Shown: in pieces, positions 9,145-17,723 of the stretch
How positions within the stretch are numbered: position 1 is the stretch's first letter
Layout of the letters: the number at the start of each line of letters is the position of its first letter
NCBI GenBank assembly: GCA_016783285.1
Contig: JADHWW010000102.1
Coordinates: 1-64,000 of the forward strand
DNA length: 64,000 nucleotides
Reading direction: 5' to 3'
From: Anaerolineae bacterium
GTDB lineage: Bacteria > Chloroflexota > Anaerolineae > B4-G1
Position numbers and translations under genes: made by a program
Notes under the pieces: generated by a model
Database searches by the model: none
The model's input: the letters and a program-made list of their open reading frames with translations, nothing else
What the model was told of the DNA's origin: nothing

Positions 9145-11499
9145 CTACCTTCTATTTTCTCCTTCTTCTCTTCCCCCTTTCACCTGGGGCAGGCTGTCAA
9201 TCTCGAACTCCTCCTTACAGGCCACGCACTTTGCCCAGCCCTTACGTCCATCGGTGAGCAATCCACCGCATTCCGGGCATGGCTGCGGCAAGGGCCGCTT
9301 CCAGACCCAGAACTCGCAGTCCGGGTAGTTGGCACAGCCGTAGCCGACCCGCCCCTTGCGGGTTCGCTTTTCTACCAGGTTACCCCCGCACTGGGGACAG
9401 GTCACACCCACCTTCTCCAGCCACGGCTCGGTGTAGCGGCACTCGGGGAACCCCTTGCAGCCGACGAACTTCCCGTACCGCCCCCAGCGGACGATGAGAG
9501 GCTGACCGCACTCGGGGCAATCCCGCCCAATCTCCTGTGGCCCCAGGTCCACTTTCTCGATCTTCTGGTCGGCCTCGTCCAGCCGCTGCTTGAAGGGGAC
9601 GTAGAACTCCCGCACCACCGGCACCCACTCCCGCTGGCCGACGGCGATCTCGTCCAGGCGTTCCTCCAGTTGTGCGGTGAAGCCGTAGTCCAGCACCTTC
9701 GTGAAGTGCTCCACCAGGAGGTCGTTGACCAAGAAGCCAGTCTCGGTGGGTACCAGCCGCCTTCCGTCCCGCTGGACGTACCCCCGCTGCTGGATGGTCG
9801 CCAGGATGGGGGCATAGGTGGAGGGCCGGCCGATGCCGTACTTCTCCAACGTCCGCACCAACGTGGCCTCCGTATAGCGCGGCGGAGGCTGGGTGAAGTG
9901 CTGCTGAGAAATCAGGCGCACCAGGTCCAGGACCTCGCCCACAGCCAGCGACGGGATCTGCTGGGCCGGCTCATCTTCGGCGGCGTCCTCGTCTTTAGCC
10001 TCTTCGTAGACCACCAGGAAACCGGGGAAACGGAGGATGGAGCCGGAAACGCGGAATAGGTAGGGCTTCTCCCCGTCTTCAGGACCGGCCAGCACCTCCA
10101 CGCTGATGGTGTCGTAGACCGCCCGTTCCATCTGGCTGGCGACGAACCGCTGCCAGATCAGCCGGTAGAGCCGGTACTGGTCGCGGGTCAGGTGCTCCTT
10201 GATAGCCCCTGGCTCGCGAAAGACAGAGGTGGGGCGGATGGCCTCGTGGGCCTCCTGGGCACCTTTGGCCCGCGTCTTGTAGACGGGTGGTTTGGGCGGG
10301 AGGAACTCCTCCCCGTACCACTGGGTGATGTAGTTCCGCGCCTCTGCCTGAGCCCGCCCGGCCACGTTGGTGGAGTCAGTGCGCATATAGGTGACCAGAC
10401 CCATCGGGCCATTGCCGTCCAGGTCGATCCCCTCGTAGAGCTGTTGGGCGATGCGCATCGTGCGACGGGGAGTGAAGCGCAGGCGGCGGGAGGCCTCCTG
10501 CTGCATCGTGCTGGTGGTGAAGGGCGGGGAAGGCTGCCGTCTCCGTTGCCCTTTCTTGACCGAGGCAACTACGTAGGTCGACTGTTCCAGTTCGTCCACC
10601 ACCGTCTGCGTAGCGGCCTCATCCTTAAGGTCTACCTTCTCCCCGCGGATGCGATGGAGTTCGGCGACGAAACTATGCGGCGGGTGATGATCCTCCCGCT
10701 TTGCCAGTTCCGCCTTGATGGACCAGTGCTCATGAGGCACGAAATTTTCGATCTCCCGTTCCCGCTCTACCACCAGGCGGACCGCCACCGACTGCACCCG
10801 ACCGGCGCTGAGCCGCCCCCGCACCTTGCGCCACAGGAGGGGACTCAGGCTGTAGCCCACCAGCCGGTCCAAGATACGCCGGGCCTGTTGAGCGTCCACC
10901 AGGTTCATGTTGATTTTGCCGGGGTGGGCGAAAGCCTCCTCAATAGCGTCCCGGGTGATCTCATGGAAGACCACCCGCCGCGCCTGGGAAGGCTTGATCT
11001 TCGCCGCCTCCATCAGGTGCCAGGCAATGGCCTCCCCCTCCCGGTCGGAGTCAGTGGCCAGATAGACCTCGGCGGCCTTCTTAACTTCCTTCTGCAGTTC
11101 CTTCACCACTTGCCTTTTCTCGTTGGGCACCCGGTAGCGGGGCGTGAAGTCATTCTCCACGTCCACCGACATAGAGGAGCGGAGCAGGTCGCGCACGTGT
11201 CCCACCGAGGCCCGAACTGTGTACTTCTTTCCCAGGAACCTCCCCACCGTGCGCGCTTTAGCCGGCGACTCGACGATCACCATCTTGGGTTTCTTCGCCG
11301 GTTTAGCCCTGGTTTTGGAGGCGACGGTGTGCTCATCTGGATCGAGTCCTTCGTGGGCCGGGGTACGGCCCATCCTGAACATTTTCGTACCACACACCGG
11401 GCACACCCCACGCGTGGCCAGCGTCCCATTGCTGGTGAACACTGGCTTAGGGTTCTGCACCTCGCGCTTGGCTTTGCACTTCATACAATAGGCTTGCAT
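9145..11499 (-). CDS. topA: DNA topoisomerase I with N- and C-terminal zinc ribbons
   Basis: The 784-residue type IA topoisomerase relaxes negative supercoils. Order: an N-terminal four-Cys ribbon (CMKC...CPVC, residues 1-40) of the kind joined to topA in some Chloroflexota, TOPRIM domain (MVIVESPAKARTVGRFLG at about 73; DSDREGEA), the 5Y-CAP core with active Tyr at about residue 371 in VTYMRTDSTN, and three C-terminal zinc fingers (CPECGQPL.., CPQCGGNL.., CPECGGLL..). Neighbours are two small unknown genes upstream and the Xer recombinase downstream, all on the same strand with gaps of 3-7 bases. Confidence 0.97.
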   Translation of the reverse strand: MQAYCMKCKAKREVQNPKPVFTSNGTLATRGVCPVCGTKMFRMGRTPAHEGLDPDEHTVASKTRAKPAKKPKMVIVESPAKARTVGRFLGKKYTVRASVGHVRDLLRSSMSVDVENDFTPRYRVPNEKRQVVKELQKEVKKAAEVYLATDSDREGEAIAWHLMEAAKIKPSQARRVVFHEITRDAIEEAFAHPGKINMNLVDAQQARRILDRLVGYSLSPLLWRKVRGRLSAGRVQSVAVRLVVEREREIENFVPHEHWSIKAELAKREDHHPPHSFVAELHRIRGEKVDLKDEAATQTVVDELEQSTYVVASVKKGQRRRQPSPPFTTSTMQQEASRRLRFTPRRTMRIAQQLYEGIDLDGNGPMGLVTYMRTDSTNVAGRAQAEARNYITQWYGEEFLPPKPPVYKTRAKGAQEAHEAIRPTSVFREPGAIKEHLTRDQYRLYRLIWQRFVASQMERAVYDTISVEVLAGPEDGEKPYLFRVSGSILRFPGFLVVYEEAKDEDAAEDEPAQQIPSLAVGEVLDLVRLISQQHFTQPPPRYTEATLVRTLEKYGIGRPSTYAPILATIQQRGYVQRDGRRLVPTETGFLVNDLLVEHFTKVLDYGFTAQLEERLDEIAVGQREWVPVVREFYVPFKQRLDEADQKIEKVDLGPQEIGRDCPECGQPLIVRWGRYGKFVGCKGFPECRYTEPWLEKVGVTCPQCGGNLVEKRTRKGRVGYGCANYPDCEFWVWKRPLPQPCPECGGLLTDGRKGWAKCVACKEEFEIDSLPQVKGGREEGENRR

Positions 11500-11506
11500 A
11501 CCAATC

Positions 11507-11917
11507 TCAGTCTTCCTCCTCTGATTCTTCCCGCAGCGCCACGTAGGCTGGCTCCGGCATAGCGTACTCGACCTGACACTCCGCCATTCGCTTCTCTATC
11601 TCCTCGGAGATCACCTCCCACAGGAGAGCACGTATCTCGCGGCGGCTCGTGCTCTTGACGGTGCGAATCTCGGGCCGGACGCGATAGCGATCCGCGTACT
11701 CGCCCAATACGACCTCGGCCTCTTCTACGCTGGGGCGTAACTCTTGAATGCGCCGATCGAAATAGCGCCCCTTCCGCCGGTCGTCGTCCGGGATGGCACG
11801 TATCAGGAGAGTATAATCCGCAAAATCATCGCTACGGTTCTCGTAAAACACACCCCAGGGGAACCAGACACCTTCGTCAGCCAGCCAGTCCTCGATCACT
11901 CTGTATCTCACAATCAC
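11507..11917 (-). CDS. Unknown 136-residue acidic protein upstream of topA
   Basis: The GTG start at 11917 overlaps the stop of the upstream gene (GTGA), so the pair is translationally coupled. The protein has no membrane segment and many charged residues; the C-terminus is EESEEED. A segment YTLLIRAIPDDDRRKGRYFDRR hints at a compact alpha/beta fold. The next gene, topA, starts 7 bases after its stop codon. I do not recognise the family; because of the tight pairing with the gene at 12372, the two products may form a complex. Confidence 0.65.
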   Translation of the reverse strand: MIVRYRVIEDWLADEGVWFPWGVFYENRSDDFADYTLLIRAIPDDDRRKGRYFDRRIQELRPSVEEAEVVLGEYADRYRVRPEIRTVKSTSRREIRALLWEVISEEIEKRMAECQVEYAMPEPAYVALREESEEED

Positions 11918-12372
11918 AGATCCACCTCCCTCAGCCGGACCAGCAGTCGCCTTGCTCGGTCAACCGCCGCTGTATCGGGGACGAGCAGACGGCCTGACCA
12001 GTCCGATTCGGCGAGCAGGTCGAAGTCGCGCATAGTGGTGTTGGCCCACAGCAAAGCGCCAATCTCTACTTCCTCTCCGAGCACCTGCTCGATTTGACAC
12101 TGGAGATAAGTGTACTCGGCCACCAGAGCCGCCACGTGGGCATCCTCATTGAGGTTCAAGAAGGCGCGGGCGCTGTGGCGGTTCCACTTCAGCAGCCCCG
12201 GCTCCCGCTCCAACAGAATGTCCAGTTCGACTACCTCGTGCAAGAGCGCGCTGGTGCCGTAGTACCCGCCGCCGATGTCCTTCAGTGCCGGCGCATCGGA
12301 CCCTTGCAGCAGCCGCAGGTAGTGCTCCACCCGCCGCAGGTCATCCTCCGTGATGTCGTACTCGGCCACCAC
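11914..12372 (-). CDS. Unknown 152-residue protein coupled to the 11917 gene
   Basis: The protein is mainly helical by composition. Segments such as ALLHEVVELDILLEREPGLL and HVAALVAEYTYLQCQIEQVLG suggest coiled or helical-bundle packing, and HEVVELD holds a possible metal-binding His-Glu pair, though no complete HExxH is present. It starts 22 bases after the guanylyltransferase stop and overlaps the next gene by 4 bases. No family was recognised. Confidence 0.65.
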   Translation of the reverse strand: MVAEYDITEDDLRRVEHYLRLLQGSDAPALKDIGGGYYGTSALLHEVVELDILLEREPGLLKWNRHSARAFLNLNEDAHVAALVAEYTYLQCQIEQVLGEEVEIGALLWANTTMRDFDLLAESDWSGRLLVPDTAAVDRARRLLVRLREVDL

Positions 12373-12394
12373 TTCGGGTCGAAGTCGTCCAGGC

Positions 12395-13519
12395 TCACAG
12401 CCGTTCGTTGCGCCCGTTCTCCTTCAATCGCCTCACAATCGCCCGCACTTCCTGCTCCCGCTCTCTGGGACAGACCAGCAAAGCGTCCTCCGTGTCCACG
12501 ATCACCATTCCCTCCAGCCCGATCGTGGCGACGAGACGCTTCCCGCCGAAGACCAGCGTGTCGCGCGTGTCGATCCCCACATGCGGGCCGAGGATGACGT
12601 TCCCATCATCATTGGCTGGTAACAACTCAAAGAGAGTGGCCCAACTGCCCACGTCCGACCAGCCAATGTCCACCGGGACGACGGCCACTTCATCAGCCCC
12701 TTCCATTACCCCGTAGTCAATGGTCTGCTTGGTGACCTGGGGCCAGACACGGTTCAGCGTCGGCTCGTATCCGGGTGTTCCTAGCGTTGCCTCGATCTCC
12801 GCCAGTTGCACGTAGAACTCCGGCATCTGGCGCTGGAACTCCTCCAGGATGCGGTCCACGCGCCAGATAAACATACCGCTGTTCCACGAGTACTCTCCGC
12901 TTTCGACCATGTGAAGCGCCGTCTCTGGGCTGGGCTTCTCGGTGAATCGGTCGGCGCGGAAGACGGAGAAGCCCTCCGCCGTGCCCAGACTCTCTCCCTG
13001 CTTAATGTATCCATAGCCAGTTGAGGGGGACGAGGGTTTGATCCCCAGTGTGACCAGGTGTCCCTCTTCAGCAACTTGCGCCGCCGCAGCCAGCGCCTGG
13101 CGGAAGTGCGTTGTGTCAGTGATGAAGTGATCGGCGGTAAGTACCGCCATGATCGCTTCTGGGTCACGCCGACGCAGATGGATCGCTCCCAATCCAATAC
13201 AGGGGGCAGTGCCACGGCCCTCCGGCTCGACGACGAAGTTCTCCGGCGGCAATTCCGGCGCTTGTGCCATCAGAGGTGCGACGTGCTCAGCCCCCGTGAC
13301 GACGAAAATCTGTTCCGGTTGGAAGAGAGGCGCAAGCCGGTCTACTGCGTGCTCGAACATAGCACGCTCCCCGACCAGCCTGAGTGACTGCTTAGGACGA
13401 TTGCGGCGGCTGAGGGGCCACAGTCGTGTCCCGACCCCTCCGGCCATGATCAATGCGTGGTACAGTTCTGTCCTCCGCTTCGCAAACTGTGTTGATAACT
13501 GGCATCCAGCATCCAGCAT
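12395..13519 (-). CDS. manC: Mannose-1-phosphate guanylyltransferase
   Basis: This nucleotidyltransferase makes GDP-mannose from GTP and mannose-1-phosphate for glycan synthesis. The nucleotide-binding signature IMAGGVGTRLWPLSRRNRPKQ lies near residue 24, followed by VLTADHFI, the sugar-binding motif FTEKPSPETA and SGEYSWNSGMFIWRVD. It is the short form without a phosphomannose isomerase domain. The start is unsure: the frame opens at ATG 13519, but a good ribosome site (GGAGG) lies just before residue 19, where only a CTG is in phase, so the true N-terminus may be shorter. It sits within the housekeeping block rather than in a glycan cluster. Confidence 0.9.
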   Translation of the reverse strand: MLDAGCQLSTQFAKRRTELYHALIMAGGVGTRLWPLSRRNRPKQSLRLVGERAMFEHAVDRLAPLFQPEQIFVVTGAEHVAPLMAQAPELPPENFVVEPEGRGTAPCIGLGAIHLRRRDPEAIMAVLTADHFITDTTHFRQALAAAAQVAEEGHLVTLGIKPSSPSTGYGYIKQGESLGTAEGFSVFRADRFTEKPSPETALHMVESGEYSWNSGMFIWRVDRILEEFQRQMPEFYVQLAEIEATLGTPGYEPTLNRVWPQVTKQTIDYGVMEGADEVAVVPVDIGWSDVGSWATLFELLPANDDGNVILGPHVGIDTRDTLVFGGKRLVATIGLEGMVIVDTEDALLVCPREREQEVRAIVRRLKENGRNERL

Positions 13520-13545
13520 CGAATATTGAGTATCAAGTCCAGTCC

Positions 13546-14655
13546 CTAATCCACCACGTACTCAACACGCGGCTCGCGGGCCACAACGTACTTCATACCG
13601 CCCTCCTGGCGCACCATCCCCTTCAACTCCATCAGCGCCAGCGTGCTGGTTACCTGCGCGATCGGCAGGCCCACCTGCTGACGGAGTTCATCCACGTGAG
13701 TCGGCTCGGCCGAGAGATGGACCAACAGCGACGCCTCTGTCTCGTTGGCCGGGAGCACCTGGCGCGCCTCCGTCTGCTCGACCACCATCGTCAGGTTCAG
13801 TTCCTCCAGGATGTCCTCCGGGCCGAGCACCATCTTGGCCCCGTCCTGGATGAGTGTGTTGGTGCCGGCGCAGGCGCGCGTCAGGATAGAACCTGGTACA
13901 GCGAAAACATCCCGCCCTTGCTCGGCGGCATAACCGGCGGTGATGAGCGTCCCACTTCTCTTCCCTGCCTCAGTGACGAGCACACCCAGGCTCAGTCCGC
14001 TGATGATGCGGTTGCGGGGGGGGAAGTTGCTCCCCTCCGGCGGTGTACCCACCGGATAATCACTCACCAGCGCTCCCTGCGCGACGATTTCCCCGGCCAA
14101 CTTGCGGTGCTCCGGCGGGTAGATCCGGTCAATGCCGCAGCCCAGCACAGCGATAGTGCGCCCCCCTGCCTTCAGCGCCGCTCGATGTGCCTCGGCATCA
14201 ATCCCCCGCGCTAACCCGCTGACAACGGTGATACCACTGCTTGCCAGTGTCCTGGTCAATCGGCGGGTCACCTCCCGTCCATAGGCCGAAGCCCGCCGTG
14301 TGCCGACGACCGCTACCGCCCAGGCGTCCTCCTCTGTCAGCGTGCCCTTGACGTAGAGCACAGGGGGCGGATCGGGGATCTCGCGGAGGAGGCGGGGGTA
14401 GTCGGCGCTTTCCCACGTGAGCACTTGCGCACCAGTGGCAGCAATCCGCTCTAACTCCCGATCCAGATCACACGCCGATCGGGTTGCCAGCAGGTTCTCC
14501 AGCGAGCGGCTGTCCAGCCCGGCGCGGCGCAGTTCCCCGGCTGGCGCATGCCAGGCCCGTTCCACGTTCCCAAAGCAGTCGAGCAACGCCCGCAGTCGCG
14601 TTGGCCCGATGCCACGCACGATGTTGAAGCCAACCCAGTAGCGCAGTTCGTTCAT
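13546..14655 (-). CDS. dprA: DNA-processing protein DprA
   Basis: DprA loads RecA on incoming single-stranded DNA during transformation. An N-terminal helix-hairpin-helix-like region (VRGIGPTRLRALLDCFG) is followed by the Rossmann-like core: AVVGTRRASAYGREVTRRL, VVSGLARGIDAEAHRAAL, IAVLGCGIDRIYP and PPRNRIISGLSLGVLVTEA. The C-terminal winged-helix-like domain (about residues 300-360) is present. The start ATG overlaps the rimM stop (ATGA), giving coupled translation. Length 369 residues is typical. Confidence 0.95.
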   Translation of the reverse strand: MNELRYWVGFNIVRGIGPTRLRALLDCFGNVERAWHAPAGELRRAGLDSRSLENLLATRSACDLDRELERIAATGAQVLTWESADYPRLLREIPDPPPVLYVKGTLTEEDAWAVAVVGTRRASAYGREVTRRLTRTLASSGITVVSGLARGIDAEAHRAALKAGGRTIAVLGCGIDRIYPPEHRKLAGEIVAQGALVSDYPVGTPPEGSNFPPRNRIISGLSLGVLVTEAGKRSGTLITAGYAAEQGRDVFAVPGSILTRACAGTNTLIQDGAKMVLGPEDILEELNLTMVVEQTEARQVLPANETEASLLVHLSAEPTHVDELRQQVGLPIAQVTSTLALMELKGMVRQEGGMKYVVAREPRVEYVVD

Positions 14656-15242
14656 CTCTTATCCTCTGCCAACATACCAGGCAGCAAGTGCACCACCATC
14701 CGCCTCAACTCCAGGTCGAGTTCGAGTATCACGTCATTCACGGCTGGCAGGAGCACTTCGCCCCACGGTCCACGCACGACGTAAACATCATTGGCCCCGG
14801 TCTCGAGCACTTCGACGACCTGGCCCAGCCACTCACCGTGTTCTGTCTCCACTCTCACGCCGATGAGCTGAAAGTGGTAATACTCACCTTCCTCAAGCGG
14901 CGCAGCCTCCTTGAGTGGTATCTGCACGAGCATGCCGCGCAGTTCATCAGCACCGTTTCGGTCGTCGCAGCCCCCTAGTTTCAGCAGCAACACTTTTTTG
15001 TGACGGCGCAACTTCTCTACCGGGTAACGCCGTACTGACTCAGGAGAGTCTGGATAGGCAAGGTAAAAATAGGCGCATTGTCCCAGTCGTTCGGGATAAT
15101 CGGTGAGGATTTCAACGCGCAGTTCGCCCCGTATACCGTGTGGCCGCAATATCCGACCGACCGCTAAATAGCGAGGCTCAGGTGTACATCCTCTCCCTGA
15201 GCCCCCATCGCCCTCGCTACCACGTTGTGCAGCAGCATCCAT
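14652..15242 (-). CDS. rimM: 16S rRNA-processing factor RimM
   Basis: RimM assists maturation of the 30S head and binds protein S19. The motif VGRILRPHGIRGELRVEILTD opens the N-terminal beta-barrel, and the PRC-like C-terminal barrel holds YYHFQLIGVRVET, VEVLETGANDVYVV and LLPAVNDVILELDL. A Ser/Gly-rich extension of about 22 residues precedes the barrel. The KH-domain gene ends 6 bases upstream and dprA overlaps downstream, matching the common rpsP-khpA-rimM order. Confidence 0.95.
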   Translation of the reverse strand: MDAAAQRGSEGDGGSGRGCTPEPRYLAVGRILRPHGIRGELRVEILTDYPERLGQCAYFYLAYPDSPESVRRYPVEKLRRHKKVLLLKLGGCDDRNGADELRGMLVQIPLKEAAPLEEGEYYHFQLIGVRVETEHGEWLGQVVEVLETGANDVYVVRGPWGEVLLPAVNDVILELDLELRRMVVHLLPGMLAEDKR

Positions 15243-15248
15243 CGGCGC

Positions 15249-15485
15249 CTAGACAATTTCGAGGGTAGCCCGCTTCCCTTGCTTGGTAGCAAGTATCCGG
15301 ACAAGCGTGCGCATAGCGTTCGCGGTGCGCCCGCCTTTGCCGATCACGCGGCCCATGTCCTCCGGGCCGACCCGTAGTTCCAGGATCACCGAGGTTTCAC
15401 CCTCAATCTCAGAGACGTGCACCTGGGATGGATCGTCCACCAGCGACTTGGCGATAAATTCAACCAATTCTTTCATCGAAGCCAT
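15249..15485 (-). CDS. khpA: KH-domain RNA-binding protein KhpA
   Basis: This 78-residue protein is a single type II KH domain with the GxxG loop in VIGKGGRTANAMRTL. Members bind RNA, often with KhpB, and affect cell elongation and division in other bacteria. ATG 15485 is chosen because the ribosome site AGGAGGGAGGAG sits directly before it. The upstream open frame to 15524 has no such signal. It lies between rpsP and rimM, the usual place. Confidence 0.93.
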   Translation of the reverse strand: MASMKELVEFIAKSLVDDPSQVHVSEIEGETSVILELRVGPEDMGRVIGKGGRTANAMRTLVRILATKQGKRATLEIV

Positions 15486-15579
15486 AGTTACTCCTCCCTC
15501 CTGATGTAGTTGGTGTAGATGCAATAGACATTACGGAGACGCAGTGGGGGAGCAGGATTCCACTGCGACAAGGAGTGGG

Positions 15580-16044
15580 CTATTCTTCTGTCTCTTCTGT
15601 CTCTATCTCCTCACTCTCATCTCCTGCTTCAGCAGGCTCCGTTTCGGACTCTACAGTTTCTGGTTTTACAGCCGGCTCCTCCGCCACAGGCATTACATGC
15701 TCCCGGCGGGTTTGGGGACTGACCTCTGGCGCAGCCTGGGCTGCCTCCTCCGCTTCGACTAGCAGCGTCTCCAGAGATTCGCCCTGCTTAAGCCGCTCGA
15801 AGCGGGCCAACGTACCCTGTTTCTTCAGCAACCGGGCCACTGGCCTGGTGGGCTGCGCCCCGACACCCAGCCAGTACAAAGATCGATCTTCTTTGATCTT
15901 CACCGTTTCCGGTTCGGTGCGTGGATTGTAGAAGCCGATGGTCTCAATGAACCGTCCATCGCGGGGTGACCGCGCATCAGCCACCACCACTCGGTAACTG
16001 GGTTGTTTCTTAGCGCCTACGCGCCGCAATCGAATCTTGATCAT
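15580..16044 (-). CDS. rpsP: 30S ribosomal protein S16 with a long acidic tail
   Basis: The N-terminal 80 residues are canonical S16 ([20 protein letters not shown], then [13 protein letters not shown]). They are followed by about 65 residues rich in Glu, Ala, Pro and Val, ending [12 protein letters not shown]. Long acidic S16 tails occur in some Chloroflexota and Actinobacteria. ATG 16044 has the ribosome site AGGAGG at 7 bases, so the open frame above it is not used. The roughly 285-base gap to ffh contains no gene that I can see. Confidence 0.96.
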   Translation of the reverse strand: MIKIRLRRVGAKKQPSYRVVVADARSPRDGRFIETIGFYNPRTEPETVKIKEDRSLYWLGVGAQPTRPVARLLKKQGTLARFERLKQGESLETLLVEAEEAAQAAPEVSPQTRREHVMPVAEEPAVKPETVESETEPAEAGDESEEIETEETEE

Positions 16045-16328
16045 AGTCCTCCTGATGTCATATGTGAAAAGTTGTAAACCGGTGGAGATTGTCGGTAATC
16101 TCAATGTCGTAAGGGCTCTGGCGAGCCTGACCGGTCACCCGTGCAACTACAATGTCGCTGTCTCCCGTATCCAGCAACACCAGTGCCGGACGGCGCTTCG
16201 CCCCTTGTCTACCGGTGAAGGGAAACAGCAGCAAGACAACCTCTCTCTCCCTTCTAGATTACCTCCATATTACCTGAACGTCTACATAAGTTCCTTAAAT
16301 GTCTTGCTTCCTGCCTCCTGCGTCTACT

Positions 16329-17657
16329 CTACCCAAACATTCGCATCAAGCCCTGCATCCCCTTCTTCCCCTTCCCCAGTTGCTTCATCATCCGTTGCAT
16401 CTGGCGGAACTGGCTGAGCAATGCGTTCACCTCCTGCACCGTAGTACCGCTGCCACAGGCGACGCGCCTCTTGCGGCTACCGTTGAGGATGCGAGGATTG
16501 CGCCGCTCTTCCGGTGTCATCGAAAGGATAATCGCCTCAATGCGTCTGAACTGCCGATCAGTAACCTCGGGCGAGACGTTCTGGGCCAATCTGCCCATTC
16601 CCGGCACCAGGTCGAGAATCTGGTTCATCGGCCCCATTTTCTTGATCTGCTGCAATTGCCCCAGGAAATCCTCCAGATCAAAACTGGCCTCGCGCAGCTT
16701 GTGCGCCAACTGCTCGGCCTGCTCTTGGTCGAAGGCGGACTCCGCCCGCTCGATGAGCGTCAGTACGTCCCCCATCCCCAGGATGCGGGAGGCCAGCCGT
16801 TCAGGGTGAAAGGCTTCCAGCGCATCGGCTTTCTCACCCGTGCCCAGAAACTTGATCGGCACGCCGGTGACGGCCCGCATGCTGATGGCTGCCCCCCCTC
16901 GGGCGTCGCCGTCCACCTTGGTCAGGATCAGTCCGGTCACCCCGATGTGCTGATGAAAACCAGCCGCGATATTCACTGCTTCTTGTCCCGTCATCGCGTC
17001 GGCCACCAGGAGCGTCTCGGCCGGCTTCACTGCTTGCTTGACCGCTTCCAACTCGGCCATCATCTTCTGGTCAATCTGCAGGCGGCCAGCGGTATCCAAA
17101 ATTACCACGTCGTAGCCCCGCTGACGCGCTTCGCGGACGCCGTTGGCGCAAATTTGGGGCGGTGGGGTACGCTGCCCTTCGCCGTGGACCGGCAGTTCCA
17201 ATTGACGACCCAGTACCTCCAATTGCGTGACGGCGGCCGGGCGATAAGTATCGCCAGCGACCATCAGTGGCAGATGACCGCTTTGCCTGAGATACCGGGC
17301 CAGTTTGGCCACCGTCGTTGTCTTGCCCGAGCCTTGCAGCCCGACCAGCATAATGACGTAGGGCGCAGCCCCCTTCAGTTCCAGCCGCCCCGGCTCGCCC
17401 AGCGTTTCGACCAATTCCTCGTGGACGATCTTGATCACCTGCTGGGTTGGGCTAAGGCTTTTGGCAACCTCGGCACCGATGGCCCGCTCGCGCACACGGC
17501 CGATGAAGTCTTTGACAACTTTGTAATGTACATCGGCTTCCAGCAGAGCCAGGCGAATCTCACGCAGCACCTGGTCTACGTCATCTTCACGCAGGATGCC
17601 GCGCTTGCCCAGCCGCCGAAAAACGGTCTGTAGTTTGTCGGTCAGATGCTCAAACAT
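16329..17657 (-). CDS. ffh: Signal recognition particle protein Ffh
   Basis: Ffh is the SRP GTPase that binds signal peptides and 4.5S RNA for co-translational targeting. It has the N domain (1-85), G domain with P-loop GLQGSGKTTTVAKLA near 107, the motifs DTYRPAAVTQL, DTAGRLQ and TKVDGDARGG, and the methionine-rich M domain (about 325-442) with SGTTVQEVNALL and the C-terminal MMKQLGKGKKG region. The 442-residue length is normal. A strong promoter lies directly upstream, overlapping the end of the acyl-CoA synthetase gene. Confidence 0.97.
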   Translation of the reverse strand: MFEHLTDKLQTVFRRLGKRGILREDDVDQVLREIRLALLEADVHYKVVKDFIGRVRERAIGAEVAKSLSPTQQVIKIVHEELVETLGEPGRLELKGAAPYVIMLVGLQGSGKTTTVAKLARYLRQSGHLPLMVAGDTYRPAAVTQLEVLGRQLELPVHGEGQRTPPPQICANGVREARQRGYDVVILDTAGRLQIDQKMMAELEAVKQAVKPAETLLVADAMTGQEAVNIAAGFHQHIGVTGLILTKVDGDARGGAAISMRAVTGVPIKFLGTGEKADALEAFHPERLASRILGMGDVLTLIERAESAFDQEQAEQLAHKLREASFDLEDFLGQLQQIKKMGPMNQILDLVPGMGRLAQNVSPEVTDRQFRRIEAIILSMTPEERRNPRILNGSRKRRVACGSGTTVQEVNALLSQFRQMQRMMKQLGKGKKGMQGLMRMFG

Positions 17658-17694
17658 TATGTACCGACGGATCGTCTATCAAATACGTGAAACG

Positions 17695-17723
17695 ATTGTA
17701 ACGGAAAAACCCTGTTTCGTCAA
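17695..17723 (-). promoter_or_regulatory. Strong sigma70-type promoter of ffh
   Basis: On the minus strand TTGACG (17723-17718) and TACAAT (17700-17695) are spaced by exactly 17 bases. The -35 box contains the stop codon of the upstream acyl-CoA synthetase gene. The ffh start is 37 bases beyond the -10 box. A 60-base copy of this region is found at 29350-29409. Confidence 0.75.

Noticed and set aside
10192..11562. 456-residue plus-strand frame opposite topA
   Set aside because: Antisense shadow of a GC-rich conserved gene; the His/Leu/Gly-rich product has no recognisable domain.
16045..16328. Possible 4.5S SRP RNA in the gap between ffh and rpsP
   Set aside because: No conserved domain IV hairpin with a GGAA-type loop could be found on either strand.
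16299..17633. 444-residue plus-strand frame opposite ffh
   Set aside because: Fully antisense to a conserved gene, composition typical of a shadow frame.
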